The notes under the pieces were generated by a model. It was not told the origin of the DNA and searched no databases. It saw only the letters and a program-made list of their open reading frames with translations. Shown piece by piece: positions 8,712 to 18,056 of a stretch of DNA of 64,000 bases (the first letter of the stretch is position 1; each line of letters begins with the position of its first letter). Source of the stretch: an uncultured Roseibium sp. (GTDB lineage: Bacteria > Pseudomonadota > Alphaproteobacteria > Rhizobiales > Stappiaceae). The stretch spans positions 3,844,001-3,908,000 of the forward strand of contig NZ_OY780958.1 of the NCBI RefSeq assembly GCF_963675985.1, given 5' to 3'. The translations under genes and the position numbers were made by a program.

Positions 8712-9745
8712 ACATGCCCCTGCCGTCCGCCACGTCCTTTGCCCTTCCCGTTCTCGTCGCCGATATCGGCGGGACGAACGCGCGCTTTGCCCTGGTGGAC
8801 CACGGACAAGCGGAAATGGATCTTCTTCCGTCTGCGGCCACGGCGGACCATCCCGACATCGTTTCGGCGATCAAGGCTGCCCTTTCCGCAACCGGCAAAG
8901 CGCCACACACCGCGATCATTGCGGTCGCGGGCCCGGTCACCGGCGACCGAATCCCGCTGACCAATGCAGACTGGATCATCGAGCCGCGGAAAATGATCGC
9001 GCAAATCGGTCTGGAAGACGTCGTCATCCTCAATGATTTCGAGGCCCAGGCGCTCGCCCTGCCCGGCCTCAAGAACAGTGACACGGAGCAGATCGGCGGA
9101 GGCCAGCCCCGGCCGAACAGCACCAAATTCGTCCTCGGCCCGGGAACCGGCCTTGGCGCCGCCGCCATGATCCATGCCGCCGAGACGTGGATCCCCGTTC
9201 CCGGCGAAGGCGGGCACGTGGAGCTGGGTCCGGTCAGCGCCGAAGATTACCGGATCTGGCCGCATATCGAACGCCTTGGCGGGCGGATCGGCGCCGAACA
9301 GATCCTGAGCGGAACGGGACTGCCCCGACTGGCCAGGGCGGTCGCCGCGTCCATGTCGCAAGAGCGGGATTTCTCCACGGCTGCCGATATCACCGTAGCT
9401 GCCGATGCCGGTGACGCCGTCGCGGTGAAAACGCTGGAAGTCTTCGCCGGCGGCCTTGGCCGCGTGGCGGGCGACTTCGCCCTGTCCCTGCTTGCCCGGG
9501 GCGGCGTCTATCTGGCTGGCGGCGTCACGCCCTATATCGCGCGGTTCCTTGCAAGCGGCGCCTTCAGGGCGTCGTTCGAAGCCAAGGCGCCGCACGAAAA
9601 GCTGGTCGGATCGATCCCGACCTTCATCGTCCGTCATCCCAATCCGGCGCTGGAAGGACTGGCCGCCTTCGCCCGCACGCCGCATCGCTTCGCCGTCGAC
9701 ATGACCGGCCGGCGCTGGCGCGCGAAAGCGCGGGCCTCCGCCTGA
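8708..9745 (+). CDS. glk: Glucokinase
   Basis: Cytoplasmic ATP-dependent glucokinase of 345 residues (bacterial Glk family). The phosphate-binding motif VADIGGTNARFALVD lies at residues 17-31, the sugar-site stretch ILNDFEAQALALPG near 110, and the second phosphate motif FVLGPGTGLGAA near 140. The GGHVELGP stretch with the sugar-binding glutamate-type loop follows. It overlaps mgsA by 4 bases (ATGA), linking sugar phosphorylation with the methylglyoxal overflow enzyme, and the hrpB gene follows after 10 bases. Confidence 0.95.
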   Translation: MNMPLPSATSFALPVLVADIGGTNARFALVDHGQAEMDLLPSAATADHPDIVSAIKAALSATGKAPHTAIIAVAGPVTGDRIPLTNADWIIEPRKMIAQIGLEDVVILNDFEAQALALPGLKNSDTEQIGGGQPRPNSTKFVLGPGTGLGAAAMIHAAETWIPVPGEGGHVELGPVSAEDYRIWPHIERLGGRIGAEQILSGTGLPRLARAVAASMSQERDFSTAADITVAADAGDAVAVKTLEVFAGGLGRVAGDFALSLLARGGVYLAGGVTPYIARFLASGAFRASFEAKAPHEKLVGSIPTFIVRHPNPALEGLAAFARTPHRFAVDMTGRRWRAKARASA

Positions 9746-9755
9746 CTTCCATCCG

Positions 9756-12227
9756 ATGTCGAAACCCCGATCCTTCTCCACGTCCCTGCCCGTCGACGGC
9801 GTTCTGCCGCAATTGCTGGACGCGCTCGAAGCCGGCCCGAATGCGGTTCTCGTCGCAGAGCCCGGCGCCGGCAAGACGACGCGCGTTCCGCTTGCGCTTC
9901 TGGATGCCCCCTGGCGCGGCGACGGCAAGATCCTGGTTCTCGAACCGCGTAGGCTTGCGGCACGCGCGGCTGCCCGGCGCATGGCATCCGACCTGGGAGA
10001 AAAGACAGGCGAAACCGTCGGCTACCGGGTCCGCATGGAAACGAAGGTCAGCACCAGGACACGGATCGAAGTGATCACCGAAGGCGTGTTCACACGGTTG
10101 ATCCTGGAGGATCCGGAGCTTTCCGGCGTCGCAGCCGTCCTGTTCGACGAATTCCACGAGCGCTCTCTCGATGGCGACCTGGGACTGGCACTGGCGCTCG
10201 ATGTCCAAGGCGCCCTGCGCGAGGACCTGAGGCTGCTGCCCATGTCGGCGACACTCGATGCGGCTGCCGTCGCCGGTCTGCTGGGCAACGCTCCCGTCAT
10301 CGAAAGCAAAGGCCGCAGTTTCCCGGTGGAAACGCGCTACCTCGGCCGCAAGGCGGAAGAGCGGATCGAACCGCAGGTCGCGCGCGCTGTCCGGCAGGCG
10401 CTCGGCGAGGAGACCGGCTCGATCCTGGTGTTCCTGCCCGGCCAGGGAGAGATCCGCCGCACCGCGGAGATGCTCGCAGACAAGCTGCCCGCCGGCTGCC
10501 AGTTGGCGCCGCTTTACGGCGCGCTCGATGCCAAGGCGCAGGATCTGGCGATCCGCCCTGCCCCGGTAGGCATCCGCAAGATCGTTCTGGCCAGCGCCAT
10601 CGCCCAGACGTCACTCACCATCGAGGGCGTTCGGGTCGTCATCGACAGCGGCCTGTCACGGGTCCCCAGATACGAACCGCAGACCGGGCTGACCCGGCTG
10701 GAAACGGTGCGGGTGTCGCGTGCGTCTGCCGACCAGCGACGCGGCCGCGCGGGGCGAACCGAACCCGGTGTCTGCTACCGGCTTTGGGACGAGGCGCAGA
10801 CGGTTTCCCTTGCCGCGTCGGAAGCACCGGAAATCCTGGAGGCCGATCTGTCGGGTCTGGCGCTCGATCTGGCCGCCTGGGGAACAAGCGACCCCGCGCA
10901 ACTGAGTTTCCTCGATCCACCGCCTGCGGCGGCATGGTCAGAAGCCATACAGCTTTTGAAAGCGCTGCATGCGCTCGACGACAACGGCCACCTGACCGAC
11001 CAGGGCAAGGCGCTCGCCCGCCTGCCCCTGCAACCGCGGCTCGCGCATATGCTTGACCGCGCTGCGTCCAACGGCGAAGGCCTGACCGCGGCAATGATCG
11101 CGGCGCTCCTTTCAGAGCCGGGACTTGGCGGGCGTGATCCCGACCTCCGGCTCCGGCTGCGGCGCCTCAGGGAAGACAAGAGCCCGCGTGCACGGGATAC
11201 CCGACTGCTGGCGGAGCGCTGGCACAAGCTGGCCGGGGGATCGGAGAAACGCATAGAACCGGAGGACGCCGGCGTTCTTCTTGCCAATGCCTATCCCGAC
11301 CGGGTCGCCCAGGCGCGCGGCAAGCGCGGACGGTTCCGGCTGGCAAACGGCCGCGGCGCGGAACTGCCGGAGGAGCATCCTCTGGCGGGCGAACCGTTTC
11401 TGACCGTCGCCGACATCCAGGGCAAGGCCGCCAGCGGCCGGATCATGCTGTGCGCTCCGATCACCAAAGCTGAGATCGAGGAGCTGTTTGCTGATGACAT
11501 CGTCGAGGAGGACGAGGTCCGCATCGAGAAGGAAGGGGCTCTGAGAGCCCGTCGCGTGCGCCGCTACGGGGCCGTCGAACTCGAGGCCCGGCAGATCAAC
11601 ACACCCGATCCGGAGGCGGTCACGCGCGCTCTGCTTGGCGAAGTCCGCCGGCGTGGGGCCGACCGCCTGCCCTGGACCAAGGATCAGCTGCGCCTGCGCG
11701 CCCGCATCGGCTACCTGCGTGCCAACGGCGAGAGTGATCTGCCGGACCTGTCGGACAACGCGCTGGCAGAAACGCTCGAGGACTGGCTCGGTCCGTTTCT
11801 CGCCGGCAAGTCCAGCGTCTCTGCCATCGACGCCGCCTGTCTCGGCGACGCTCTGGCGGCCCTGCTTCCGTTCGACGCCGCCTCCCGGCTCGACCGGCTG
11901 GCACCGTCCCATTTCACCGCTCCAACGGGAAGCCGGGTGCCAATCGACTACGGCGGCGAAACCGGGCCCGCGATTTCGATCCGCGTGCAGGAACTCTTCG
12001 GCCTCGACCGCCATCCGTCCGTCTGCAACGGGAAGATCCCGCTGACGCTGGAACTGCTGTCGCCTGCCCAGCGCCCGATCCAGATCACGCGCGACCTTCC
12101 GGGTTTCTGGGCCGGCTCCTGGTCCGATGTAAAGGCGGAAATGAAGGGCCGCTATCCGAAGCATCCGTGGCCGGACGATCCAACCTCCGCCGAAGCCACC
12201 CGCAGGGCCAAGCCGAGAGGCAGCTGA
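9756..12227 (+). CDS. hrpB: ATP-dependent helicase HrpB
   Basis: DExH-box helicase of 823 residues, the usual HrpB length. Walker A is AEPGAGKTTRVPLALL (GAGK at residues 37-40), motif II is DEFHERS (131-137), motif III MSATLD, and motif VI QRRGRAGRTEPG, followed by the HrpB C-terminal domain ending in a YPKHPWPDDP-type tail conserved in the family. It probably acts on RNA, but its physiological role is poorly defined even in E. coli. It lies 10 bases after glk with the same orientation and could be in the same transcript. Confidence 0.95.
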   Translation: MSKPRSFSTSLPVDGVLPQLLDALEAGPNAVLVAEPGAGKTTRVPLALLDAPWRGDGKILVLEPRRLAARAAARRMASDLGEKTGETVGYRVRMETKVSTRTRIEVITEGVFTRLILEDPELSGVAAVLFDEFHERSLDGDLGLALALDVQGALREDLRLLPMSATLDAAAVAGLLGNAPVIESKGRSFPVETRYLGRKAEERIEPQVARAVRQALGEETGSILVFLPGQGEIRRTAEMLADKLPAGCQLAPLYGALDAKAQDLAIRPAPVGIRKIVLASAIAQTSLTIEGVRVVIDSGLSRVPRYEPQTGLTRLETVRVSRASADQRRGRAGRTEPGVCYRLWDEAQTVSLAASEAPEILEADLSGLALDLAAWGTSDPAQLSFLDPPPAAAWSEAIQLLKALHALDDNGHLTDQGKALARLPLQPRLAHMLDRAASNGEGLTAAMIAALLSEPGLGGRDPDLRLRLRRLREDKSPRARDTRLLAERWHKLAGGSEKRIEPEDAGVLLANAYPDRVAQARGKRGRFRLANGRGAELPEEHPLAGEPFLTVADIQGKAASGRIMLCAPITKAEIEELFADDIVEEDEVRIEKEGALRARRVRRYGAVELEARQINTPDPEAVTRALLGEVRRRGADRLPWTKDQLRLRARIGYLRANGESDLPDLSDNALAETLEDWLGPFLAGKSSVSAIDAACLGDALAALLPFDAASRLDRLAPSHFTAPTGSRVPIDYGGETGPAISIRVQELFGLDRHPSVCNGKIPLTLELLSPAQRPIQITRDLPGFWAGSWSDVKAEMKGRYPKHPWPDDPTSAEATRRAKPRGS

Positions 12228-12337
12228 AGAGCCCCACTTGTCGAACGGCTGCGGCGCACCCGCTCACAAAGCCTTGTCTTGACCGCGCGCCCGCGTTTGG
12301 GCAACAGAACGGACAAGAAGAAACAGGGGGTTAGCCG

Positions 12338-13558
12338 ATGTCCTTGAAACGCCTCATGCCGATTGCCGCCGCACTGGCCCTGACGGCCACCATGGCGCAG
12401 GCCCAATCCGCGAAGGACGCGTCGTCCTGGGAGGACGTCACCGCAGCGGCGAAGGGACAGACAGTCTACTTCCACGCCTGGGGCGGCGAACCGCGGATCA
12501 ATGCCTATATCGACTGGGCGGCAGGTGAGGTCAAAGACCGCTACGGCATCACGGTCAAGCATGTGAAAGTCACCGACACGGCCGGCACGGTCACCCAGAT
12601 CGTTGCCGAAAAGACCGCCGGACGGACGACAGGCGGCACGGTCGACCTAGTCTGGATCAACGGAGAAAACTTCAATACGTTGAAATCGCAAGAGTTGCTC
12701 GCCGATGCGGGCTGGGCGCAGACACTGCCGAACTGGGCTTACGTGGACGTTGAGGGCAAACCCACCGTTCTTTCCGATTTCACGGTTCCAACCGACGGCC
12801 AGGAAAGCCCCTGGGGCATGGCGAAACTGGTCTTCATGTATGACAGCGCGCGGCTTTCCGAACCGCCACGTAGCCTTGACGCACTGGCCGCCTATGCCGC
12901 CGATCATCCGGGCCGGGTCACCTATCCGCAGCCACCGAACTTTTACGGCTCCACCTTTCTGAAGCAGATCCTGATTTCGAAGATCGACGACCGCAGCAAA
13001 TTGGAAAAACCGGTCGATCCGGACCGGTTCGAACAGGATGTCGCGCCGCTCTTTGCCTATCTCGACAAGATCCACCCCAACCTCTGGCGCAAGGCGCAAG
13101 CTTTTCCGGCCAATGCGGCCGTGATGCGCCAACTGCTTGCGGATAGTGAGCTGGATATCGCCTTCACCTTCAATCCGGCGGCGGCCTCCAGCGCCATTGC
13201 CAACGGCGAACTGCCGGGCACGGTCCGCAGTTTCGTTCTCGACGGCGGGACCATCGGCAACACCCATTTCGTCGCCATTCCGTTCAACAGCTCCGCCAAG
13301 GAAGGCGCAAAGGTTCTGGCAAATTTTCTGCTGTCACCGGAGGCCCAGGCACGCAAACAGGACCCGTCCGTGTGGGGCGACCCGACGGTCCTCAAGATTT
13401 CAAGCCTGCCGGAGAAGGACCGCACCCGTTTCGAGGCGATCGATCTTGGGGTCGCCACGCTCAGCCCGGAGGACCTCGGCCCCACCCTTCCCGAACCGCA
13501 CCCGAGCTGGGTTGCGGCCCTCGAAAAGGCCTGGGCCGCGCGCTACGGCGGATCCTGA
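12338..13558 (+). CDS. YnjB-like ABC transporter substrate-binding protein
   Basis: Periplasmic binding protein of 406 residues with a signal peptide (MSLKRLMPIAAALALTATMA, cleavage after QAQ). The mature protein resembles E. coli YnjB: VYFHAWGGEPRINAYIDW near residue 47, then DLVWINGENFNTLKSQELL. A GGGGG site precedes the ATG. It is the first gene of a three-gene importer (binding protein, fused permease, ATPase) matching ynjBCD order. The substrate of this system is not established; related families carry thiamine, polyamines or iron. Confidence 0.88.
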   Translation: MSLKRLMPIAAALALTATMAQAQSAKDASSWEDVTAAAKGQTVYFHAWGGEPRINAYIDWAAGEVKDRYGITVKHVKVTDTAGTVTQIVAEKTAGRTTGGTVDLVWINGENFNTLKSQELLADAGWAQTLPNWAYVDVEGKPTVLSDFTVPTDGQESPWGMAKLVFMYDSARLSEPPRSLDALAAYAADHPGRVTYPQPPNFYGSTFLKQILISKIDDRSKLEKPVDPDRFEQDVAPLFAYLDKIHPNLWRKAQAFPANAAVMRQLLADSELDIAFTFNPAAASSAIANGELPGTVRSFVLDGGTIGNTHFVAIPFNSSAKEGAKVLANFLLSPEAQARKQDPSVWGDPTVLKISSLPEKDRTRFEAIDLGVATLSPEDLGPTLPEPHPSWVAALEKAWAARYGGS

Positions 13559-13567
13559 CACCCGGCC

Positions 13568-15277
13568 GTGACCCGACAGTCGCCTCTCCTACAGCGCGCG
13601 TTTCCGACCGCGGTCATCCTGATCCTGATCGCCGGGCCGGTCTGCCTCGGCCTGGCTGCCACCCTGCTGCCCGCTTTCGGCTATCTGCCGGCGCTCGGCG
13701 GCTCGACCTTGTCTCTGGATCCGTTCCGGGCGGTCTTCAGCGAGCCGGGCATAAGTCTGTCGCTGGCGCTCAGCCTCGGCACAGGCCTTGCCGCGACAAC
13801 TGTCTCCCTGGCGATTGTGGCGCTTTTTACCGCCGCCTGGTTCGAAACCCGGGCGTTCCGGGCAATGATCCGTTTTCTGTCGCCTTTGCTTTCCGTGCCC
13901 CACGCGGCGGCGGCCATCGGCCTTGCTTTCGTGATCTCGCCGTCCGGGCTGATCCTACGGTTGCTGTCGCCATGGGCAACCGGGCTCGACCGCCCGCCGG
14001 ACCTGCTCATCCTTCACGATCCCTTCGGCCTGACCATGACGGCGGGCCTGATCGCAAAGGAAGTGCCGTTCCTGTTCCTGATGATGCTTGCCGCCCTGCC
14101 GCAGACGGAGGCCAGGCGGCACATGCGGATCGCAACGAACCTCGGTTACGGCCGGATGGCCGGTTTCTTCAAGGTGGCGTTGCCGCAGATCTATCCGCAG
14201 ATCCGCCTGCCCGTTCTGGCAGTGCTCGCCTACTCGACCTCGGTCGTCGATGTCGCCCGGATCCTGGGACCGACGACGCCTGCTCCGCTCGCCCCGAGGA
14301 TCATCGACTGGATGGCCGATGCCGATCCGGCACTGCGCTTGCAGGCCTCGGCAGGTGCTGTGCTGCAACTGCTGTTAAGCGTTGCCGCGATCCTCATCTG
14401 GCGCTTCGGCGAAATTCTGTTTAGCCGCATTGCCCGCTCGGGCTGGAGCAGCGGCCGACGACATCTCCGCGACAGGCTGATGCGGTATCTTGCGGCTGCC
14501 CTTGTCATCCTTCTTGTCGCCGCCAAGGTTGCGGCTTTCGCGGCCCTTGTCCTTTGGTCCCTCGCGGCAGGCTGGTGGTTCCCGCAAGCCTTTCCGTCGG
14601 CTTTGACCCTGCGCCATTGGACCGGCCTTTATCCGGGCGGCGCCCATCTGATCGTCGATACGCTCGTCATCGCCCTGCCGGCGGCGCTGGTCGCCCTTGC
14701 ACTGATCATCTGGCAGCTGGAAGTGTGGAGCCGAACCGGGCCTCGTCGGCGACGAACCGCATTCAGACATCTCATGTTCCTGCCGCTGCTGGTGCCGCAG
14801 ATTTCGTTTCTGTTCGGCCTGCAGGTGTTGTTTCTCGTGGCCGGATTTGACGGCAAGTTGGTCGCGGTCGGGCTGGCGCATCTGGTCTTCGTCCTGCCTT
14901 ATGTCTTTCTCGCCCTGTCCGATCCGTGGGATCATCTCGACCCGCGCCTTGCCAAGGTCGCATCAACATTGGGCGCTTCCCCAAACCGGATCCTGTGGTC
15001 GATCCGGCTACCGGTGTTGCTGCGTCCTCTGATAGTGGCCTCAGCGATCGGGTTCGCGGTTTCCATCGGCCAGTATCTGCCGACCCTGATGATCGGCGCG
15101 GGTCGGATTACCACGATCACGACCGAGAGCGTGGCGCTGGCAAGCGGCGGCAGCCGATCGGTCGCGGCCGTCTATGCCCTGCTGCAACTGCTGCTACCGC
15201 TTCTGGGATTCGCGTTGGCAAGCGTCGTCCCCGCGATCGCATTCCGGCATCGACTTGCCCTCAGACTTCAACGATAA
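13568..15277 (+). CDS. YnjC-like fused ABC transporter permease
   Basis: Inner-membrane permease of 569 residues made of two permease units in tandem, each with several hydrophobic helices. This gives the double-domain layout of YnjC and of thiamine/iron-type permeases. The start is a GTG at 13568, 9 bases after the binding-protein stop. The first unit spans about residues 1-270, the second about 310-560, with EAA-like loops at TEARRHMRIATNLGYGRMAG and LAKVASTLGASPNRILW. It would form the whole channel as one chain. The next gene begins 7 bases after its stop. Confidence 0.88.
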   Translation: MTRQSPLLQRAFPTAVILILIAGPVCLGLAATLLPAFGYLPALGGSTLSLDPFRAVFSEPGISLSLALSLGTGLAATTVSLAIVALFTAAWFETRAFRAMIRFLSPLLSVPHAAAAIGLAFVISPSGLILRLLSPWATGLDRPPDLLILHDPFGLTMTAGLIAKEVPFLFLMMLAALPQTEARRHMRIATNLGYGRMAGFFKVALPQIYPQIRLPVLAVLAYSTSVVDVARILGPTTPAPLAPRIIDWMADADPALRLQASAGAVLQLLLSVAAILIWRFGEILFSRIARSGWSSGRRHLRDRLMRYLAAALVILLVAAKVAAFAALVLWSLAAGWWFPQAFPSALTLRHWTGLYPGGAHLIVDTLVIALPAALVALALIIWQLEVWSRTGPRRRRTAFRHLMFLPLLVPQISFLFGLQVLFLVAGFDGKLVAVGLAHLVFVLPYVFLALSDPWDHLDPRLAKVASTLGASPNRILWSIRLPVLLRPLIVASAIGFAVSIGQYLPTLMIGAGRITTITTESVALASGGSRSVAAVYALLQLLLPLLGFALASVVPAIAFRHRLALRLQR

Positions 15278-15284
15278 GACAGGC

Positions 15285-15938
15285 ATGGCAGACATTCCGT
15301 CCTCTCCCTCCGGCCTGAAGCTGGATCACGTTGAAATCAACCTTGAGACAAGGTGTCTGGTGAGGCTTGACCGGCGAATTGCCCCTGGCGACGTGCTGAC
15401 GGTGATGGGAGACAGCGGCAGCGGGAAGTCATCTCTTCTGGACTTCATTGCCGGATTTCTGGACCCCGCCTTCCGGGCAAGCGGGCGGATCTGGCTGGAT
15501 GGCAAGGAGATCACATCGCTTCCGCCGCAGGACCGTAAAGTGGGGCTGATGTTCCAGGCACCCCTTCTGTTTCCGCATATGTCGGTTGGCGAAAATCTCC
15601 TGTTCGGCCTCGACAGGATCAGGGATCATGGCCGCGACCAGCGGCGTTCCGTTGCCGAGGATGCGTTGTCCGATGTGGGGCTCGCCGGGTTCTTCGACCG
15701 CGACCCGGCCACCTTGTCCGGCGGCCAGCAGACGCGGGTGGCCCTGATGCGGCTGCTTCTCGCCGAGCCGCGAGCGCTCCTGCTTGACGAGCCGTTTTCA
15801 AGCCTGGACCAGACCCGGCGCGCTGATCTGCGCAATCTGGTGTTTTCAAAGGCCTGCGAAAAAGGCCTGCCGGTCCTGCTCGTCACTCACGACCCGGACG
15901 ACGCGGAAGCCGCCGGCGGCGACGTGGTCCGGCTGTAA
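15285..15938 (+). CDS. YnjD-like ABC transporter ATP-binding protein
   Basis: ATPase of 217 residues, the same length as E. coli YnjD. Walker A is GDSGSGKSS, the Q-loop region LMFQAPLLFPHMSV, the signature LSGGQQTR, Walker B LLLDEPFSSLD, and the switch histidine is in VTHDPDDA. I placed the start at 15285 (MADIPSSPSG), 8 bases after the permease stop; in-frame codons further upstream lie inside the permease gene and give no family sequence. It energises the YnjBC-like importer. Confidence 0.9.
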   Translation: MADIPSSPSGLKLDHVEINLETRCLVRLDRRIAPGDVLTVMGDSGSGKSSLLDFIAGFLDPAFRASGRIWLDGKEITSLPPQDRKVGLMFQAPLLFPHMSVGENLLFGLDRIRDHGRDQRRSVAEDALSDVGLAGFFDRDPATLSGGQQTRVALMRLLLAEPRALLLDEPFSSLDQTRRADLRNLVFSKACEKGLPVLLVTHDPDDAEAAGGDVVRL

Positions 15939-15948
15939 AGGGCCGTGC

Positions 15949-16434
15949 TCAGTCAGCGGCGTTCCCGGGCGATGCCTGGAGCAGCGCATAGTTGTCGATG
16001 CCGATCTGCTCGATCAGGGCCAGTTGGGTCTCGAGGAAATCGATGTGATTTTCCTCGTCCGCCAGCAGGGTCTCGAACAGGTCCATGGAGACATAGTCTT
16101 CGCACTCGCGGCAGACCTGGCGCGCCTCGTGATAGAGGGCTCGGGCGACGTATTCACCCGCGAGGTCGCATTCGATGCATTCCTTGAGTGACTGGCCGAT
16201 GCGCATCGGATCGAGCACCTGCAGGTTGGGCAGGCCTTGCAGGAAGATGATCCGGTTGATGATCCGGTCGGCGTGATCGCGCTCTTCCGCCGATTCCTCA
16301 CGCTCCTTGGCGGCAAGCTTGGTATAGCCCCAATCAGTCATGAGATTTGCGTGCAGCCAGTACTGGTTGACCGCTGTCAGCTCGTGACGCAGCGCCTTGT
16401 TCAGATATTCGATAACCCTCGGTTCGCCCTTCAT
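15949..16434 (-). CDS. bfr: Bacterioferritin, lacking the usual haem-ligand methionine
   Basis: Iron-storage subunit of 161 residues that would assemble into a 24-mer and oxidise Fe(II) at a diiron centre. The ferroxidase ligands fit: Glu18 (RHELTAVNQYW), Glu51 and His54 (EESAEERDHADR), Glu94, Glu127 and His130 (DEENHIDFLE). The residue after Glu51 is Arg, where haem-binding bacterioferritins have Met52, the axial haem ligand. So this subunit may not bind haem by itself. The gene for the associated ferredoxin lies 13 bases upstream on the same strand, which fits release of stored iron by electron transfer. Confidence 0.93.
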   Translation of the reverse strand: MKGEPRVIEYLNKALRHELTAVNQYWLHANLMTDWGYTKLAAKEREESAEERDHADRIINRIIFLQGLPNLQVLDPMRIGQSLKECIECDLAGEYVARALYHEARQVCRECEDYVSMDLFETLLADEENHIDFLETQLALIEQIGIDNYALLQASPGNAAD

Positions 16435-16447
16435 GATGCCTTCTCCG

Positions 16448-16690
16448 TTATCGCCTGCGATTGCCCGCGGCTTTTAGTGTTGCATAGCCGCTCTCAGAGC
16501 CGCCGTCTTCTGCATCTTCGTGAATAATTCGGATGACAGCCGGGAAACAGCTGCCGCAACGAGGCCGGCAGCCCAGATGCCGAAACACCACGCCAGGGGT
16601 TGGCACCTTGCCGTTCGGATCGGCGCGCATCTCTTCCGACGCCTTGCGAAGCTGTTCGTCCGACAACACATTACAGGAACAGATGATCAT
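16448..16690 (-). CDS. bfd: Bacterioferritin-associated ferredoxin (BFD-type [2Fe-2S])
   Basis: Small [2Fe-2S] protein of 80 residues. MIICSCNVLSD gives the first cysteine pair (Cys4, Cys6) and LGCRPRCGSCFPAV the second set (Cys at about 40, 44 and 47), the pattern of BFD domains. In E. coli and Pseudomonas, Bfd donates electrons to bacterioferritin to mobilise iron. It lies just upstream of bfr in the same direction. The C-terminal 20 residues are polar and less conserved. Iron-dependent control is expected; a candidate operator is annotated upstream. Confidence 0.9.
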   Translation of the reverse strand: MIICSCNVLSDEQLRKASEEMRADPNGKVPTPGVVFRHLGCRPRCGSCFPAVIRIIHEDAEDGGSESGYATLKAAGNRRR

Positions 16691-16776
16691 TCCGGGCCCC
16701 GGGCCATCCTCGTCTCAGTTCGTAAACTCACACTCGTCAAACGCGACGGATGTAAGGCCCATCCAGCCAATCACAA

Positions 16777-16807
16777 GGTTCTAAAAACCGAAAGAATTTT
16801 AGAAACC
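16777..16807. promoter_or_regulatory. Candidate iron-responsive operator upstream of bfd-bfr
   Basis: Inverted repeat GGTTCTAAAA / TTTTAGAAACC with a 10-base spacer, 87-117 bases upstream of bfd. The half-site TTTAGAA matches the half-site of Irr control elements of alphaproteobacteria (TTTAGAA-N3-TTCTAAA), but the halves here are arranged outward and spaced differently. It is therefore only a candidate. Confidence 0.3.
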
Positions 16808-16968
16808 CTGCACTGATCATGCCACCAAATTCGTTCACGCCAACCCTGCTTCGTTTAGGAATTCCCAATCGGGATCATTCTGGCATACAAAGGTTGGACC
16901 GCATAAACTAAAGTAACCTGAAAAAGTCAACTTTAACCCGTCAAGTTCCATATTGAGGCAAAGCCCGC

Positions 16969-17727
16969 ATGAGTGAAAGCAATCCGATCGATGAGCGCCG
17001 AACCGTCGTCCTGACCGGCGCAAGCCGGGGGATCGGCCACGCGACCGTGAAGCGGTTTTCCGCCGCCGGCTGGCGGGTCATCACTTGTTCGCGGCACGCC
17101 TTTTCCGACAAATGTCCCTGGCCGATGGGACCGGAGGACCACATTCAGGTGGATCTGTCGGATCCCGAAAATCTCGGCTACGCAATCCAGGAGATGCGCA
17201 AGCGCCTGGAGCCGCACGGATCGAAGCTGCATGCGTTGATCAACAATGCCGGCATCAGCCCAAAGGGCGATGACGGCGAGCGCCTGGATTCGCTGACGAC
17301 CGCCATGCACGTCTGGCGTCATGTGTTCCAGGTGAATTTCTTCGCACCGATCATGCTGGGCCGAGGCCTGTTCAAGGAATTGAAGAATGCAGGCGGCTCG
17401 ATCGTGAACGTGACCTCCATCGCAGGCAGCCGGGTCCACCCGTTTGCCGGCACCGCCTATGCGACGTCAAAGGCCGCGCTCTCCTCCCTGACCCGGGAAA
17501 TGGCCGCCGACTTCGGACCGCACGGTATCCGTGTGAATGCTATCGCTCCGGGAGAGATCGATACGTCCATCCTGTCGCCGGGCACGGAAAAGCTGGTCGA
17601 GGAAATCCCGCTTCGCCGTCTCGGCCGACCGGACGAAGTGGCCGACACGATTCATTTCCTGTGCACCGCGCCGTCGTCCTATGTGACGGGATCAGAGATA
17701 CACATCAATGGCGGTCAGCACGTTTAG
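16969..17727 (+). CDS. SDR family oxidoreductase
   Basis: Classical short-chain dehydrogenase/reductase of 252 residues. The NAD(P)-binding motif is TGASRGIG (residues 16-23), NNAG follows near 90, the catalytic serine is in NVTSIAGSR, and the catalytic pair is in YATSK. GEIDTS and the C-terminal GSEIHINGGQHV close the family pattern. The substrate cannot be read from the sequence. The gene is monocistronic, with an AT-rich promoter containing a TAAAGT / ACTTTA inverted repeat near 16909-16935. Confidence 0.88.
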   Translation: MSESNPIDERRTVVLTGASRGIGHATVKRFSAAGWRVITCSRHAFSDKCPWPMGPEDHIQVDLSDPENLGYAIQEMRKRLEPHGSKLHALINNAGISPKGDDGERLDSLTTAMHVWRHVFQVNFFAPIMLGRGLFKELKNAGGSIVNVTSIAGSRVHPFAGTAYATSKAALSSLTREMAADFGPHGIRVNAIAPGEIDTSILSPGTEKLVEEIPLRRLGRPDEVADTIHFLCTAPSSYVTGSEIHINGGQHV

Positions 17728-17802
17728 GTTGTTATTTTTCATTAAAAACAGTTACTCGGCGACCAGGCCAGGTACCGGCTTTTTTCCGAAATCGTGCGCT
17801 TT

Positions 17803-17832
17803 ACTGCGGCGCAATGCTGACGGCGCCGCAGT
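17803..17832 (+). terminator. Hairpin after the SDR gene
   Basis: Perfect 10-bp stem (ACTGCGGCGC with its complement) and a 10-base loop, 76 bases after the SDR stop. No clear T-run follows, so it may be a Rho-independent terminator of weak form or an RNA-stabilising hairpin. The rest of 17728-18056 is AT-rich and holds no gene; it should carry the chemoreceptor promoter. Confidence 0.4.
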
Positions 17833-18056
17833 CGAACCATTGTACGAAACACCAATGAAAGGAATACCCTAGCACCTGTAACTATTGCCTGCATGAAGAT
17901 ACTTCACATCTTAATTATTTTCACCGAAAGCGTTGTCTGAATACGATTTTTCAGCGATTCAATATCCAATATTCGATTTACATATTTTTCACCTATCTCA
18001 ACGAGAGTTCCCCCAAAAGATACGGCAATTCTTGGCGTTGCTTGTTGGGGGACCCT

